Assembly: GCA_026987995.1 (NCBI GenBank)
Contig: JALSMC010000318.1
Location: 1-5,854 of the forward strand
Direction: 5' to 3'
Source of the DNA: Sulfurimonas sp.
GTDB lineage: Bacteria; Campylobacterota; Campylobacteria; Campylobacterales; Sulfurimonadaceae
Length of the DNA stretch: 5,854 nucleotides
The notes under the pieces: model-generated
What the model saw: only the letters and a program-made list of their open reading frames with translations
The model's database searches: none
What the model was told of the DNA's origin: nothing
Shown here: positions 1-5,854 of the stretch, piece by piece
How positions within the stretch are numbered: the stretch's first letter is position 1
How the letters are laid out: each line of letters starts with the position of its first letter
Position numbers and translations under genes: made by a program

Positions 1-138
1 CCCCATCATCGCCAATATGACGACTATTAAACTGTGATATAAAATAATTTTCTAAATTCAATTAAACTTCTTTAAGCATATATTAACAACTCTCAATATA
101 GAATGTAGGCAATTATAACATTTTTAGGAAAAATATAC
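1..138. other. AT-rich upstream region, possible tail of a preceding gene
   Basis: This stretch lies before the first complete gene. The first bases can be read as the last codons of a + strand gene in two frames: frame 1 gives PHHRQYDDY and a TAA stop at 28-30, and frame 2 gives PIIANMTTIKL and a TGA stop at 35-37. On the minus strand the edge can also be read as hydrophobic residues (IVVILAMMG) leaving the window. The sequence does not decide between these. From about 38 onward the DNA is very AT-rich with stops in all frames, so it is intergenic. A short AT-only inverted repeat (TTAAA, loop CTTC, TTTAA, 62-75) is too weak to be called a terminator. Confidence 0.4.
97..119 (+). promoter_or_regulatory. 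Candidate promoter region for the GGDEF-domain gene
   Basis: Two -10-like hexamers precede the gene: TATAGA at 97-102 and TATAAC at 114-119. The first would give a leader of about 30 bases; the second would start transcription almost on the ribosome binding site. A third, TATAAA at 38-43, lies further upstream. No convincing -35 box is seen, which is normal for Campylobacterota sigma-70 promoters but makes the call weak in such AT-rich DNA. Confidence 0.3.
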
Positions 139-1350
139 ATGAAACACTCGATTAAAAAAATATTTCTCAACTTAAATACTTACCTCTTTTTTGTACTTTT
201 TGTCTCTTTTATTGCAATGATGCTCACATTAGAGCAACAGCTATCATTTGAAAAAGTAAATAATTTGAACAAACAAAAAAAGATTATTGCCTCTTTAACA
301 AGACTAAAAAAAGATGATATTGAACTTGCACTTATCCAATTTAATGGAAAAAGTATGCAACTACTCCAGCAGATTGATAAATTAAGAAGTATTTACAAGT
401 ATGACTACTCTGATAGATATATCTTCTCAAATGAGTTTGAATACCTTGGGGATTTAACTAAACTCTCTAAACTAACAACTTCATTTAACAATGCCGCTCA
501 TAATTTTTATGTAGATGATAAAGATGAAGAGACTCGAAACATAGCCCAAAAAGAGCTTGCAACTGCATTTGCAAACATTACAAACCATATAAACAATATC
601 CTTCTTAAAAATATAGAATATAGTCAAAGAAAATTTAACATTATTAAAATCGCTACAATCGTTATATTTGTTTTAATACTACTTGCAACAATTTGGTATA
701 GAAAGAAACTTTTCTCAATCTATAAAGATATTGAGTTTTTATATCAGGTTGATAAACATAAGGTTGACCATACTATTTATACAGTTGAAGCAGATGCTAT
801 CTCAATGCGCATGAATAGAAAAACATCTACAACAGATAACCCAACTATGCTCGATCCAGTTACAGGTATAAATAACAACAAGGGATTGATTAATTCATAC
901 TCAAATAAAAAAGGTTTAAAGGATAGTAACTTCACAGCTGTAGCAATAATAGAAATAGATAATTTTTCTAAAAGCAAACGTGCCTTCTCCCAAGAAATGA
1001 CACAAAATATTCTAAAAAAGATTGCCTATACTATCTCTTTGCATGAACAGGCTATTGATGTTATTGCGAGAACTGACTACAACCAGTTTACACTTATCTT
1101 ATCGCGTGTAAGTAAAGAACAAGCATTTAAAGATGTTGAACTTATTCGTCAAAGTATTGAAGAGCTTAAGTTCAACATTGCAGATAAAGGTCCAGTTGTT
1201 ATTACTGTAAGTGGTGGTTTTATCATCAAACCTAATAATACAAACCTTGATGAAGCATCTCGTCAAGCAAGAGAAATACTACAGTATGCAAAAACAACAG
1301 GGACAAACAGAATTTTACAGACAAGAGATATGGCTGAGAGAGATATGTAA
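139..1350 (+). CDS. Membrane-anchored sensor protein with a degenerate GGDEF domain
   Basis: The 403-residue product has the layout of a membrane diguanylate cyclase. A short basic N-terminus leads to a transmembrane helix (about 13-31), a mostly helical extracytoplasmic region of roughly 135 residues (about 35-168), a second helix (about 168-187) followed by basic residues, a linker without a clear HAMP domain, and a GGDEF fold from about 237 to 395. The fold is supported by DPVTGINN (239-246, for DxLTGLxNR), IEIDNF (271-276), TVSGGF (356-361) and YAKTTGTNR (383-391). The signature itself reads DYNQF (313-317). The inhibitory-site RxxD is QAID (304-307), the first metal Asp is Glu272, and the substrate-binding Asn/Asp positions are Lys280 and Gln289. 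It is therefore probably unable to make c-di-GMP and may act as a receptor or signalling scaffold; that role is inference. The start is supported by AGGAA at 126-130. It is more AT-rich than the sdh genes. Its ligand and partners cannot be read from the sequence. Confidence 0.85.
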   Translation: MKHSIKKIFLNLNTYLFFVLFVSFIAMMLTLEQQLSFEKVNNLNKQKKIIASLTRLKKDDIELALIQFNGKSMQLLQQIDKLRSIYKYDYSDRYIFSNEFEYLGDLTKLSKLTTSFNNAAHNFYVDDKDEETRNIAQKELATAFANITNHINNILLKNIEYSQRKFNIIKIATIVIFVLILLATIWYRKKLFSIYKDIEFLYQVDKHKVDHTIYTVEADAISMRMNRKTSTTDNPTMLDPVTGINNNKGLINSYSNKKGLKDSNFTAVAIIEIDNFSKSKRAFSQEMTQNILKKIAYTISLHEQAIDVIARTDYNQFTLILSRVSKEQAFKDVELIRQSIEELKFNIADKGPVVITVSGGFIIKPNNTNLDEASRQAREILQYAKTTGTNRILQTRDMAERDM

Positions 1351-1362
1351 TTTACGTGTCTC
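1340..1362 (+). other. Hairpin spanning the stop codon of the GGDEF-domain gene
   Basis: In the + strand RNA, 1340-1349 can pair with 1353-1362: ten pairs including two G-U wobbles, closing a three-base loop. The stop codon TAA (1348-1350) lies in the 5' arm and loop. No T-run follows (the next bases are AAATAGTAAC), so it is not a standard intrinsic terminator. It could protect the mRNA 3' end, weakly attenuate read-through into the sdh operon, or be chance. Confidence 0.25.
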
Positions 1363-1420
1363 AAATAGTAACAGTCTTCAAGTAAACCCTACTTACACCC
1401 CCATTTAACCTTTCATATAA

Positions 1421-1436
1421 TTTTTTGCGATATAAT
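1421..1436 (+). promoter_or_regulatory. Probable sigma-70 promoter of the sdhABE operon
   Basis: A six-T run (1421-1426), then GCGA and a perfect TATAAT (1431-1436), match the Campylobacterota housekeeping promoter style, in which a T-rich stretch before the -10 box replaces a conserved -35. Transcription would start at about 1442-1445, giving a leader of about 30 bases. Two more perfect TATAAT hexamers lie nearby, at 1416-1421 and 1443-1448. The middle one has the best context; the last would start transcription too close to the ribosome binding site. Confidence 0.6.
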
Positions 1437-1440
1437 CAAG

Positions 1441-1464
1441 CTTATAATTAGTTCTAATTTTAAG
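1441..1464 (+). promoter_or_regulatory. Inverted repeat in the sdhA leader, overlapping the ribosome binding site
   Basis: CTTATAATTA (1441-1450), loop GTTC (1451-1454) and TAATTTTAAG (1455-1464) form an inverted repeat with nine of ten positions pairing; the mismatch is T1445/T1460. It begins almost at the predicted transcription start, and its 3' arm includes the first bases of the AAGGAA ribosome binding site (1462-1467). It could be an operator for a dimeric repressor, or a leader stem-loop tuning sdhA translation or mRNA stability. The stem is almost all A-T, so chance is a real alternative. Confidence 0.35.
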
Positions 1465-1472
1465 GAAATTTA

Positions 1473-3185
1473 ATGAGTATTCCTATTTATACTTACGATG
1501 CTATTGTTGTTGGTGCGGGCCTTGCAGGTTGTGCAGCAGCAAGAGAGTTACAACAGGCAGGTAAAAAAGTTGCTGTTATTACGAAGCTACACCCACTAAG
1601 AAGTCATTCTGGTGCGGCACAAGGCGGGATTAATGCAGCGTTTAGTGATGAAGATAGTGTTGAGCTTCACGAGTTTGATACAGTAAAAGGTTCTGACTAC
1701 TTAGCAGACCAAGATGCTGTTGAATTTATGTGCTCAAACGCACCAGAGACAATCCGTTGGGTTGAGAAAATGGGTGCTGCATTTAGTAGAACTCCAGATG
1801 GTAAAATCGCTCAACGTCCTTTTGGTGGACAGTCTTCTCCTCGTGCTTGTTATGCAAAAGACAGAACAGGTCTTACACTTCTTCAAACTATCTATGAGCA
1901 AGCAGCTCGTATAGGTGTTAAGTTTTGGGATGAGTGGTATGCCGCTGACATCATTTATAAAGATGGAAAAGTATCAGGTGTTGTCGCATTTAATATTCGT
2001 GATATGCAGATGGCAATCTTTAATGCTAAGTCTGTAATGTTTGCAACGGGTGGATATGCTCGTACATATAAAATCAACTCAAATGCACATGCTAACACAG
2101 GTGACGGTCTTAGTATCGTTGCTCGTCATGGTCTTCCTCTTGAAGATATGGAGTTTGTACAATTTCACCCATCAGGTCTTTCTGGAAATGGTGTTCTCAT
2201 CTCTGAAGCCGCTCGTGGTGAAGGTGGACGCCTACTTAACTCTGAAGGTGAGCGTTTCATGGAGAAATATGCTCCAAATGCGATGGAACTAGCATCTCGT
2301 GATGTTGTAGCTCGTGCTATCCTTAATGAGATTCGTGAAGGTCGTGGTGTTGGTCCAAGAAAAGATGCAGTTTACATTGATGTAACACACTTAGGAAAAG
2401 AACTCATTATGGAAAGACTTCCTGAGTTACGTGAACTTGCTATCACTTTCTTAGGTCTTGACATGATTAAAGAGCCTATTCTTATCTCGGCTACTGCTCA
2501 CTACTCTATGGGTGGTATTCCGGTAAATATCGCTGGTAATGTTCGCAAAAATAATGATGAACTAGTAGAAGGTTTTTATGCTGCTGGTGAGTGTTCTTGT
2601 GTATCTGTTCATGGTGCAAACCGTCTTGGTGCAAACTCAGTTCTTGAAGCACTTCTTTTTGGTCGTTATGTTGGTAAAACAATGGCTGCTGAAATTGATG
2701 GTATTGAACTTCGTGTTGCCACTGAGGAAGATGCTGCAACTGCTGTAGCAGAACTTCATCAGGTACTTTCAAACAATGGTTCAGAAAAAATTCCTGTTCT
2801 TAGAGAAGAGCTACAACAAAGCATGACTGCAAATGCAGGTGCTTTTAGAAGCAAAGAGACACTTGAAATCGTAATCGCTAAAGTAAAAGAACTTCGTGAG
2901 CGTTATAAAAATGTTCGTATTCAAGACAAGTCAAATGTATTTAATACAGAACTTCAAGAGGCACTTGAGTTTGGACATATGCTAGACTATGCGATGTTCA
3001 TCGTAGAATCAGCAGTAGCTAGAAATGAGAGTCGTGGTGCTCACTTTAGAGAAGACTTTGACACTCGTAATGATGATGACTTTTTAAAACACACTATGGC
3101 ATATATGGATAAAGATGGTAACATCAAACTAGACTATATGGATGTTGTTTTAGGCAAACATGAGCTTAGAGCTAGAACTTACTAA
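1473..3185 (+). CDS. sdhA: Succinate dehydrogenase/fumarate reductase flavoprotein subunit (type E complex)
   Basis: This catalytic subunit interconverts succinate and fumarate and hands electrons to SdhB. Its 570 residues are full length for the family. The N-terminal FAD-binding Rossmann motif is GAGLAG (14-19). His45 in [10 protein letters not shown] is the expected covalent FAD attachment residue. The active-site set is complete: His232 in QFHPSG (Ser where Thr is commoner), Arg276 in SRDVVAR, His343 in [10 protein letters not shown] and Arg384 in [10 protein letters not shown]. The C-terminal helical domain (from about 445) is present. There is no twin-arginine or other export signal, as the protein opens directly into the FAD motif, so the enzyme should face the cytoplasm, unlike the Tat-exported methylmenaquinol:fumarate reductase flavoproteins of relatives. 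AAGGAA at 1462-1467 supports the start. It leads a three-gene operon with sdhB 17 bases downstream. The direction of catalysis in the cell cannot be read from the sequence. Confidence 0.96.
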   Translation: MSIPIYTYDAIVVGAGLAGCAAARELQQAGKKVAVITKLHPLRSHSGAAQGGINAAFSDEDSVELHEFDTVKGSDYLADQDAVEFMCSNAPETIRWVEKMGAAFSRTPDGKIAQRPFGGQSSPRACYAKDRTGLTLLQTIYEQAARIGVKFWDEWYAADIIYKDGKVSGVVAFNIRDMQMAIFNAKSVMFATGGYARTYKINSNAHANTGDGLSIVARHGLPLEDMEFVQFHPSGLSGNGVLISEAARGEGGRLLNSEGERFMEKYAPNAMELASRDVVARAILNEIREGRGVGPRKDAVYIDVTHLGKELIMERLPELRELAITFLGLDMIKEPILISATAHYSMGGIPVNIAGNVRKNNDELVEGFYAAGECSCVSVHGANRLGANSVLEALLFGRYVGKTMAAEIDGIELRVATEEDAATAVAELHQVLSNNGSEKIPVLREELQQSMTANAGAFRSKETLEIVIAKVKELRERYKNVRIQDKSNVFNTELQEALEFGHMLDYAMFIVESAVARNESRGAHFREDFDTRNDDDFLKHTMAYMDKDGNIKLDYMDVVLGKHELRARTY

Positions 3186-3202
3186 AAGAGGAAGAGAAAC
3201 TT

Positions 3203-4180
3203 ATGAGTACAAATGCAATAACTACACAAAAAGTAAACTTTAAAGTATTTCGTTTTAATGCTGATAAAGACTACCTTCCATACTATGAAGATTATTCTAT
3301 GGATGTTACTTCTGAAGAGGTTGTCCTAGACATCCTTAACAGAATCAAATGGGATCACGATGGTAGCTTTTCATACAGAAGATCATGTCGTCACGGTATC
3401 TGTGGAACATGTGCTATCAAGGTAAATGGTCGCTCAACTCTTGCTTGTAAAGAGTCAATGACTGAGATGATTAAAGTTTTTGGAAATGAACTTACTATCG
3501 AGCCATTAAGCAAAAAACGTGCTGTTAAAGATATGATTATCGATAAAGCGGATTTTTGGGAAAAGCATGAGCAAGTAACTCCTTTCCTTGATGCTGAGAT
3601 TGATGAAACGCCAACATCTGAGAACTTAGTAACTCCGGCTGAGGCAAATGCACTTGATGAAGCGGACTTATGTATTCAGTGTGGTGCTTGTCACTATGCT
3701 TGTCCTGTTGTTGAACTTAGTGATGACTTTATGGGTCCAGCTGCATTTGCAGCGGCTTATCGATTTGAAGCTGATGTTCGTGATGGTAATGAGTCAAGAC
3801 TTACAGATGTGAACCAAATGGGTTCAGGTGTTTGGGACTGTGTAAAATGTTTTGAGTGTGCTGAGGCATGTCCAAAAGAGATTAATCCGATTGAAAAAAT
3901 TGGTAAACTACACAATATGCTTTTCCAATCAGGTCAAGCAGACTCAAATGTTGCAACACGCCATGCAGTTGGATTTGAGAAATCAATCAAACGTGTTGGT
4001 GTTCTTGATGAGGGTGGCTTAGTTCTTTACTCTGAGTTAGCTGGAATCGTAAAACACATGCCAGTTGCAATTAAGATGTTTAGCAAAGGTAAAATTGTTC
4101 CACCATGGGGCATTACAAAATCAGATAACCTTGATGAGATTCAAAAACTTGTAAAATCTTCATCAACTGCAAAGTTCTAG
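3203..4180 (+). CDS. sdhB: Succinate dehydrogenase/fumarate reductase iron-sulfur subunit (type E, extended)
   Basis: This subunit carries electrons between the FAD of SdhA and SdhE. The N-terminal ferredoxin domain has the [2Fe-2S] ligands Cys62, Cys67, Cys70 and Cys82 (CRHGICGTC and LAC). The second domain has CIQCGACHYACP (Cys157, 160, 163, 167) and CVKCFECAEACP (Cys213, 216, 219, 223). Classical SdhB has a C-x5-C-x3-CP arrangement in the second motif and a [3Fe-4S] cluster; the extra Cys216 gives CxxCxxCxxxCP, so two [4Fe-4S] clusters are expected, as known for type E enzymes such as that of Sulfolobus. At 325 residues it is about 85 longer than E. coli SdhB. The extra C-terminal part (about 240-325, with RHAVGFEKSIKRVGVLDE at 253-270) resembles the tail of HdrC/GlpC-type proteins and probably docks SdhE; that is inference. 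The start is supported by AGAGGAA at 3187-3193. Confidence 0.95.
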   Translation: MSTNAITTQKVNFKVFRFNADKDYLPYYEDYSMDVTSEEVVLDILNRIKWDHDGSFSYRRSCRHGICGTCAIKVNGRSTLACKESMTEMIKVFGNELTIEPLSKKRAVKDMIIDKADFWEKHEQVTPFLDAEIDETPTSENLVTPAEANALDEADLCIQCGACHYACPVVELSDDFMGPAAFAAAYRFEADVRDGNESRLTDVNQMGSGVWDCVKCFECAEACPKEINPIEKIGKLHNMLFQSGQADSNVATRHAVGFEKSIKRVGVLDEGGLVLYSELAGIVKHMPVAIKMFSKGKIVPPWGITKSDNLDEIQKLVKSSSTAKF

Positions 4181-4189
4181 GAGTAGATA

Positions 4190-5071
4190 ATGGGAAAATT
4201 AAAATACGCACTTTTTACAGGATGTACTGCTAAACAAAGTACTCCTGAGCAAATGATGTCTACAATGGCAGTTGCAGATAAACTTGGAATCGAACTAGTA
4301 GAACTTACAGAAGCTTCATGTTGTGGAGCTTCTCACTTACAAGACTACGATGACTTTTTATCTCTAGTTTTAAACGCTAGAAATATCGCTTATGCAGAGA
4401 AACATGGTCTAACTATGGTTACTATCTGTAATACTTGTCAACTGAACACTGCTATGACTAAACATCGTTTAGATAACAATGCAGACCTCAAGGCAAGAGT
4501 AAATGAAAAGCTAGAGGAAGTTGGTTTAGTGTATGCAGGTACATCGAAAATCACTCACTTCTTATATGCCATCATTGATGACTTTGGTCTTGATAAGATA
4601 AAAGAGATGGTTGTTACACCACTTTCTCAGTTTAATATCGCACCTTTTTATGGTTGTCACAATATCCGTCCTTCAGAGCTTCAAAATGAGACTCATGATA
4701 CTCCGGAAAACCCTTACAACCCTACTTCACTTGATGATTTAATCATCGCTTGTGGTGGTAACACTGTTGACTATGATGAGAAGAATAAATGTTGTGGTTT
4801 CCATGCAGAGCTTCAAGCACCAAAAGTTGCGGCTGCTTTAACTGGAAATGCTATTGCTGGAGCTATGGATGGTAATGCTGACTGGATGGTAACGCCATGT
4901 CCACTTTGTCACCTTAAACTAGACACACAAACGCACCATGCATCTGTAGCTATAGGACGTGAAGTTTCACTTCCTGTTCTTCACATGCAACAGATGATAG
5001 GTCTTGCACTTGGTTGTCCTCCTGAAACATTAGGTATGAAACACCATGTCACTAAGGTTGACTTCGTATAG
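4190..5071 (+). CDS. sdhE: Type E succinate dehydrogenase third subunit, HdrB-like with two CCG domains
   Basis: The 293-residue protein belongs to the cysteine-rich CCG family that includes heterodisulfide reductase HdrB. In type E succinate:quinone oxidoreductases it replaces the haem-bearing membrane anchors and is thought to pass electrons to or from quinone. Both CCG motifs are complete: Cys12, Cys44-Cys45-Gly46 and CNTC (80-83), then Cys156, Cys201-Cys202-Gly203 and CPLC (237-240). They predict metal centres; family members bind an unusual [4Fe-4S] cluster in the second motif. In the second motif, 44 residues separate the first Cys from the CC pair, against 31 in the first. No hydrophobic stretch is long enough for a membrane helix, so attachment would be peripheral. 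It begins nine bases after sdhB, and its ribosome binding site TAGGAG (4178-4183) includes the sdhB stop, suggesting translational coupling. The name is not that of the unrelated flavinylation factor also called SdhE; databases may label it SdhC or HdrB. Confidence 0.93.
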   Translation: MGKLKYALFTGCTAKQSTPEQMMSTMAVADKLGIELVELTEASCCGASHLQDYDDFLSLVLNARNIAYAEKHGLTMVTICNTCQLNTAMTKHRLDNNADLKARVNEKLEEVGLVYAGTSKITHFLYAIIDDFGLDKIKEMVVTPLSQFNIAPFYGCHNIRPSELQNETHDTPENPYNPTSLDDLIIACGGNTVDYDEKNKCCGFHAELQAPKVAAALTGNAIAGAMDGNADWMVTPCPLCHLKLDTQTHHASVAIGREVSLPVLHMQQMIGLALGCPPETLGMKHHVTKVDFV

Positions 5072-5083
5072 TCGACTCTCCCC

Positions 5084-5101
5084 TTCCCGCTTTTGCGGGA
5101 A
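5084..5101 (+). terminator. Hairpin at the end of the sdhABE operon, probable terminator
   Basis: TTCCCGC (5084-5090), loop TTTT and GCGGGAA (5095-5101) form a perfect 7-bp stem, conspicuously GC-rich for this DNA, 12 bases after the sdhE stop. What follows (CCTTCAATCTTTATACTTT) is pyrimidine-rich but not a clean T-run, so termination may be partial or the hairpin may mainly protect the operon's 3' end. The minus strand also lacks a T-run after it. Confidence 0.55.
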
Positions 5102-5113
5102 ACCTTCAATCTT

Positions 5114-5119
5114 TATACT
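5114..5119 (+). promoter_or_regulatory. Candidate -10 box for xth
   Basis: TATACT lies 27 bases before the xth start codon. TTTTGC (5091-5096), in the loop and first stem bases of the upstream hairpin, sits 17 bases upstream and could act as a poor -35. If used, the transcript would begin at about 5126 with a leader of about 20 bases. The alternative is read-through from the sdh operon. Confidence 0.3.
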
Positions 5120-5146
5120 TTACACTATCTCAACAATGGAAATAAT

Positions 5147-5854
5147 ATGTCAGACTCAATAGAAATAATCTCGTGGAATGTCAATGGTATACGTGCTGTG
5201 CACACAAAAGAAGCCCTTAAATGGATAGATGAGAGAGATACTGACATCTTATGTCTCCAAGAGATAAAAGCTCTTCCTGAGCAGATTCCTGAAGGACTCT
5301 TTGATAAAGAGTATGAAGAGTTAATTGTAAACTCAGCAGAGAAAAAAGGCTATAGTGGAACCGCTACTTTTTCAATGCTAAAGAGTGACTATAACTCTAC
5401 TGACAATCACATAGATACTATGAATGAGGGTCGTATAGTTGAGACTCACTATGATGACATCGTTCTCTTTAATATCTACTTCCCAAATGGTCAAAAAAAT
5501 CAAGAGAGACTAGACTACAAAATGAAGTTTTATGATGACCTACTGACTCACTGTGAAAAACTTAGAGAAGAGGGAAAAAGTATAGTTATCTGTGGAGATG
5601 TAAATACAGCTCATAAAGAACAAGACCTGAAAAATCCAAAAGCAAACTCTAAAACATCTGGTTTTTTACCAATAGAACGTGAATGGATAGATAAACTACT
5701 CGATCATGGTTATGTAGATACATTTAGATATGTAAATGGTGACGAAGCTGACAGATACAGTTGGTGGAGCTACCGTTCAAGTGCAAGACTTAAAAATGTA
5801 GGCTGGAGAATAGACTACTTCTTCATCAGTGAAGACCTCTGTGAGTCTTTAGAA
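5147..5854 (+). CDS. xth: Exodeoxyribonuclease III / AP endonuclease, 3' end cut by the window
   Basis: This is a DNA repair enzyme that cleaves at abasic sites and removes blocked 3' ends in base excision repair, in the cytoplasm. The visible 236 codons stay open to the last base. Motifs of the ExoIII/APE1 metal-dependent nuclease fold appear in order: SWNVNGIRA (9-17, with Asn11), LCLQEIKA (35-42, metal ligand Glu39), KKGYSGTATFS (66-76), NIYFPNG (109-115, catalytic Tyr111), CGDVNTAH (149-156, Asp151 and Asn153), SWWSYRSSAR (205-214) and GWRIDYFFIS (219-228, Asp223). The closing SDH motif with the catalytic His lies beyond the window; the family's usual length of 250-270 residues implies only about 15-30 are missing. 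The ATG at 5147 has GGA at 5138-5140 in front of it; an earlier ATG at 5136 is in another frame and stops at once. It is separated from sdhE by a hairpin and is probably an independent transcription unit. Confidence 0.95.
   Translation, partial: MSDSIEIISWNVNGIRAVHTKEALKWIDERDTDILCLQEIKALPEQIPEGLFDKEYEELIVNSAEKKGYSGTATFSMLKSDYNSTDNHIDTMNEGRIVETHYDDIVLFNIYFPNGQKNQERLDYKMKFYDDLLTHCEKLREEGKSIVICGDVNTAHKEQDLKNPKANSKTSGFLPIEREWIDKLLDHGYVDTFRYVNGDEADRYSWWSYRSSARLKNVGWRIDYFFISEDLCESLE

Noticed and set aside
62..75. TTAAA-CTTC-TTTAA inverted repeat as a terminator of an upstream gene
   Set aside because: Only five A-T pairs with no T-run after it, in AT-rich DNA.
777..977. Minus-strand open frame inside the GGDEF-domain gene
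   Set aside because: It lies wholly within a gene with recognisable domain motifs, has no convincing ribosome binding site and resembles no family I know.
1380..1394. AAGTA-AACCC-TACTT inverted repeat as an operator
   Set aside because: Five-base arms are too short to stand out, and it lies well upstream of the -10 box with no second copy.
1211..1408. Open frame overlapping the end of the GGDEF-domain gene and running into the spacer
   Set aside because: Its first two thirds are another frame of the conserved GGDEF C-terminus, and the rest has no protein-like pattern; not supported as a gene.
1714..2292. Two + strand open frames inside sdhA
   Set aside because: They are out-of-frame readings of the highly conserved sdhA sequence.
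2506..2772. Minus-strand open frame inside sdhA, rich in Gln and His
   Set aside because: The composition is what the reverse of sdhA codons such as CTT, GTT and ATG gives; no independent evidence for a gene.
1..5854. CRISPR array, tRNA/rRNA genes, insertion sequence or attachment site
   Set aside because: No regularly spaced repeats, RNA gene signatures, transposase or terminal inverted repeats were seen.

Overview
The window looks like chromosomal DNA of a Campylobacterota (epsilonproteobacterial) bacterium, most likely a Sulfurimonas- or Sulfurovum-like sulfur/hydrogen oxidiser. The evidence is the AT-rich composition, a T-run followed by TATAAT as promoter, purine-rich AAGGA-type ribosome binding sites, and above all an sdhA-sdhB-sdhE cluster of the non-classical (type E) succinate dehydrogenase/fumarate reductase family. 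The genus is inferred, not proven.

Layout, all genes on the + strand. 1-138: AT-rich upstream DNA, possibly carrying the last few codons of an earlier gene. 139-1350: a two-helix membrane protein with an outer sensor region and a cytoplasmic GGDEF domain whose catalytic, metal-binding and product-inhibition residues are almost all replaced. 1351-1472: spacer with a strong promoter candidate and a 10-bp imperfect hairpin running into the sdhA ribosome binding site. 1473-5071: the tight operon sdhA (flavoprotein), sdhB (iron-sulfur protein) and sdhE (two-CCG-domain, HdrB-like subunit), with gaps of 17 and 9 bases. 5072-5146: spacer with a perfect 7-bp GC-rich hairpin (probable operon end) and a possible promoter. 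5147-5854: the start of an exonuclease III-type AP endonuclease (xth), cut by the window edge shortly before its last catalytic motif.

The three sdh products should form one complex that interconverts succinate and fumarate on the cytoplasmic side. Electrons would pass between covalent FAD in SdhA, a [2Fe-2S] and two predicted [4Fe-4S] clusters in SdhB, and cysteine-rich clusters in SdhE that replace the usual haem-bearing membrane anchor. SdhA has no twin-arginine signal, unlike the related periplasmic methylmenaquinol:fumarate reductases of Wolinella and Campylobacter. The complex could run oxidatively, or as the fumarate reductase of a reductive TCA cycle.

I found no clearly undescribed system. 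The points most worth a second look are the gutted GGDEF protein, the sdhA leader hairpin, and the electron partner and membrane attachment of the type-E complex.
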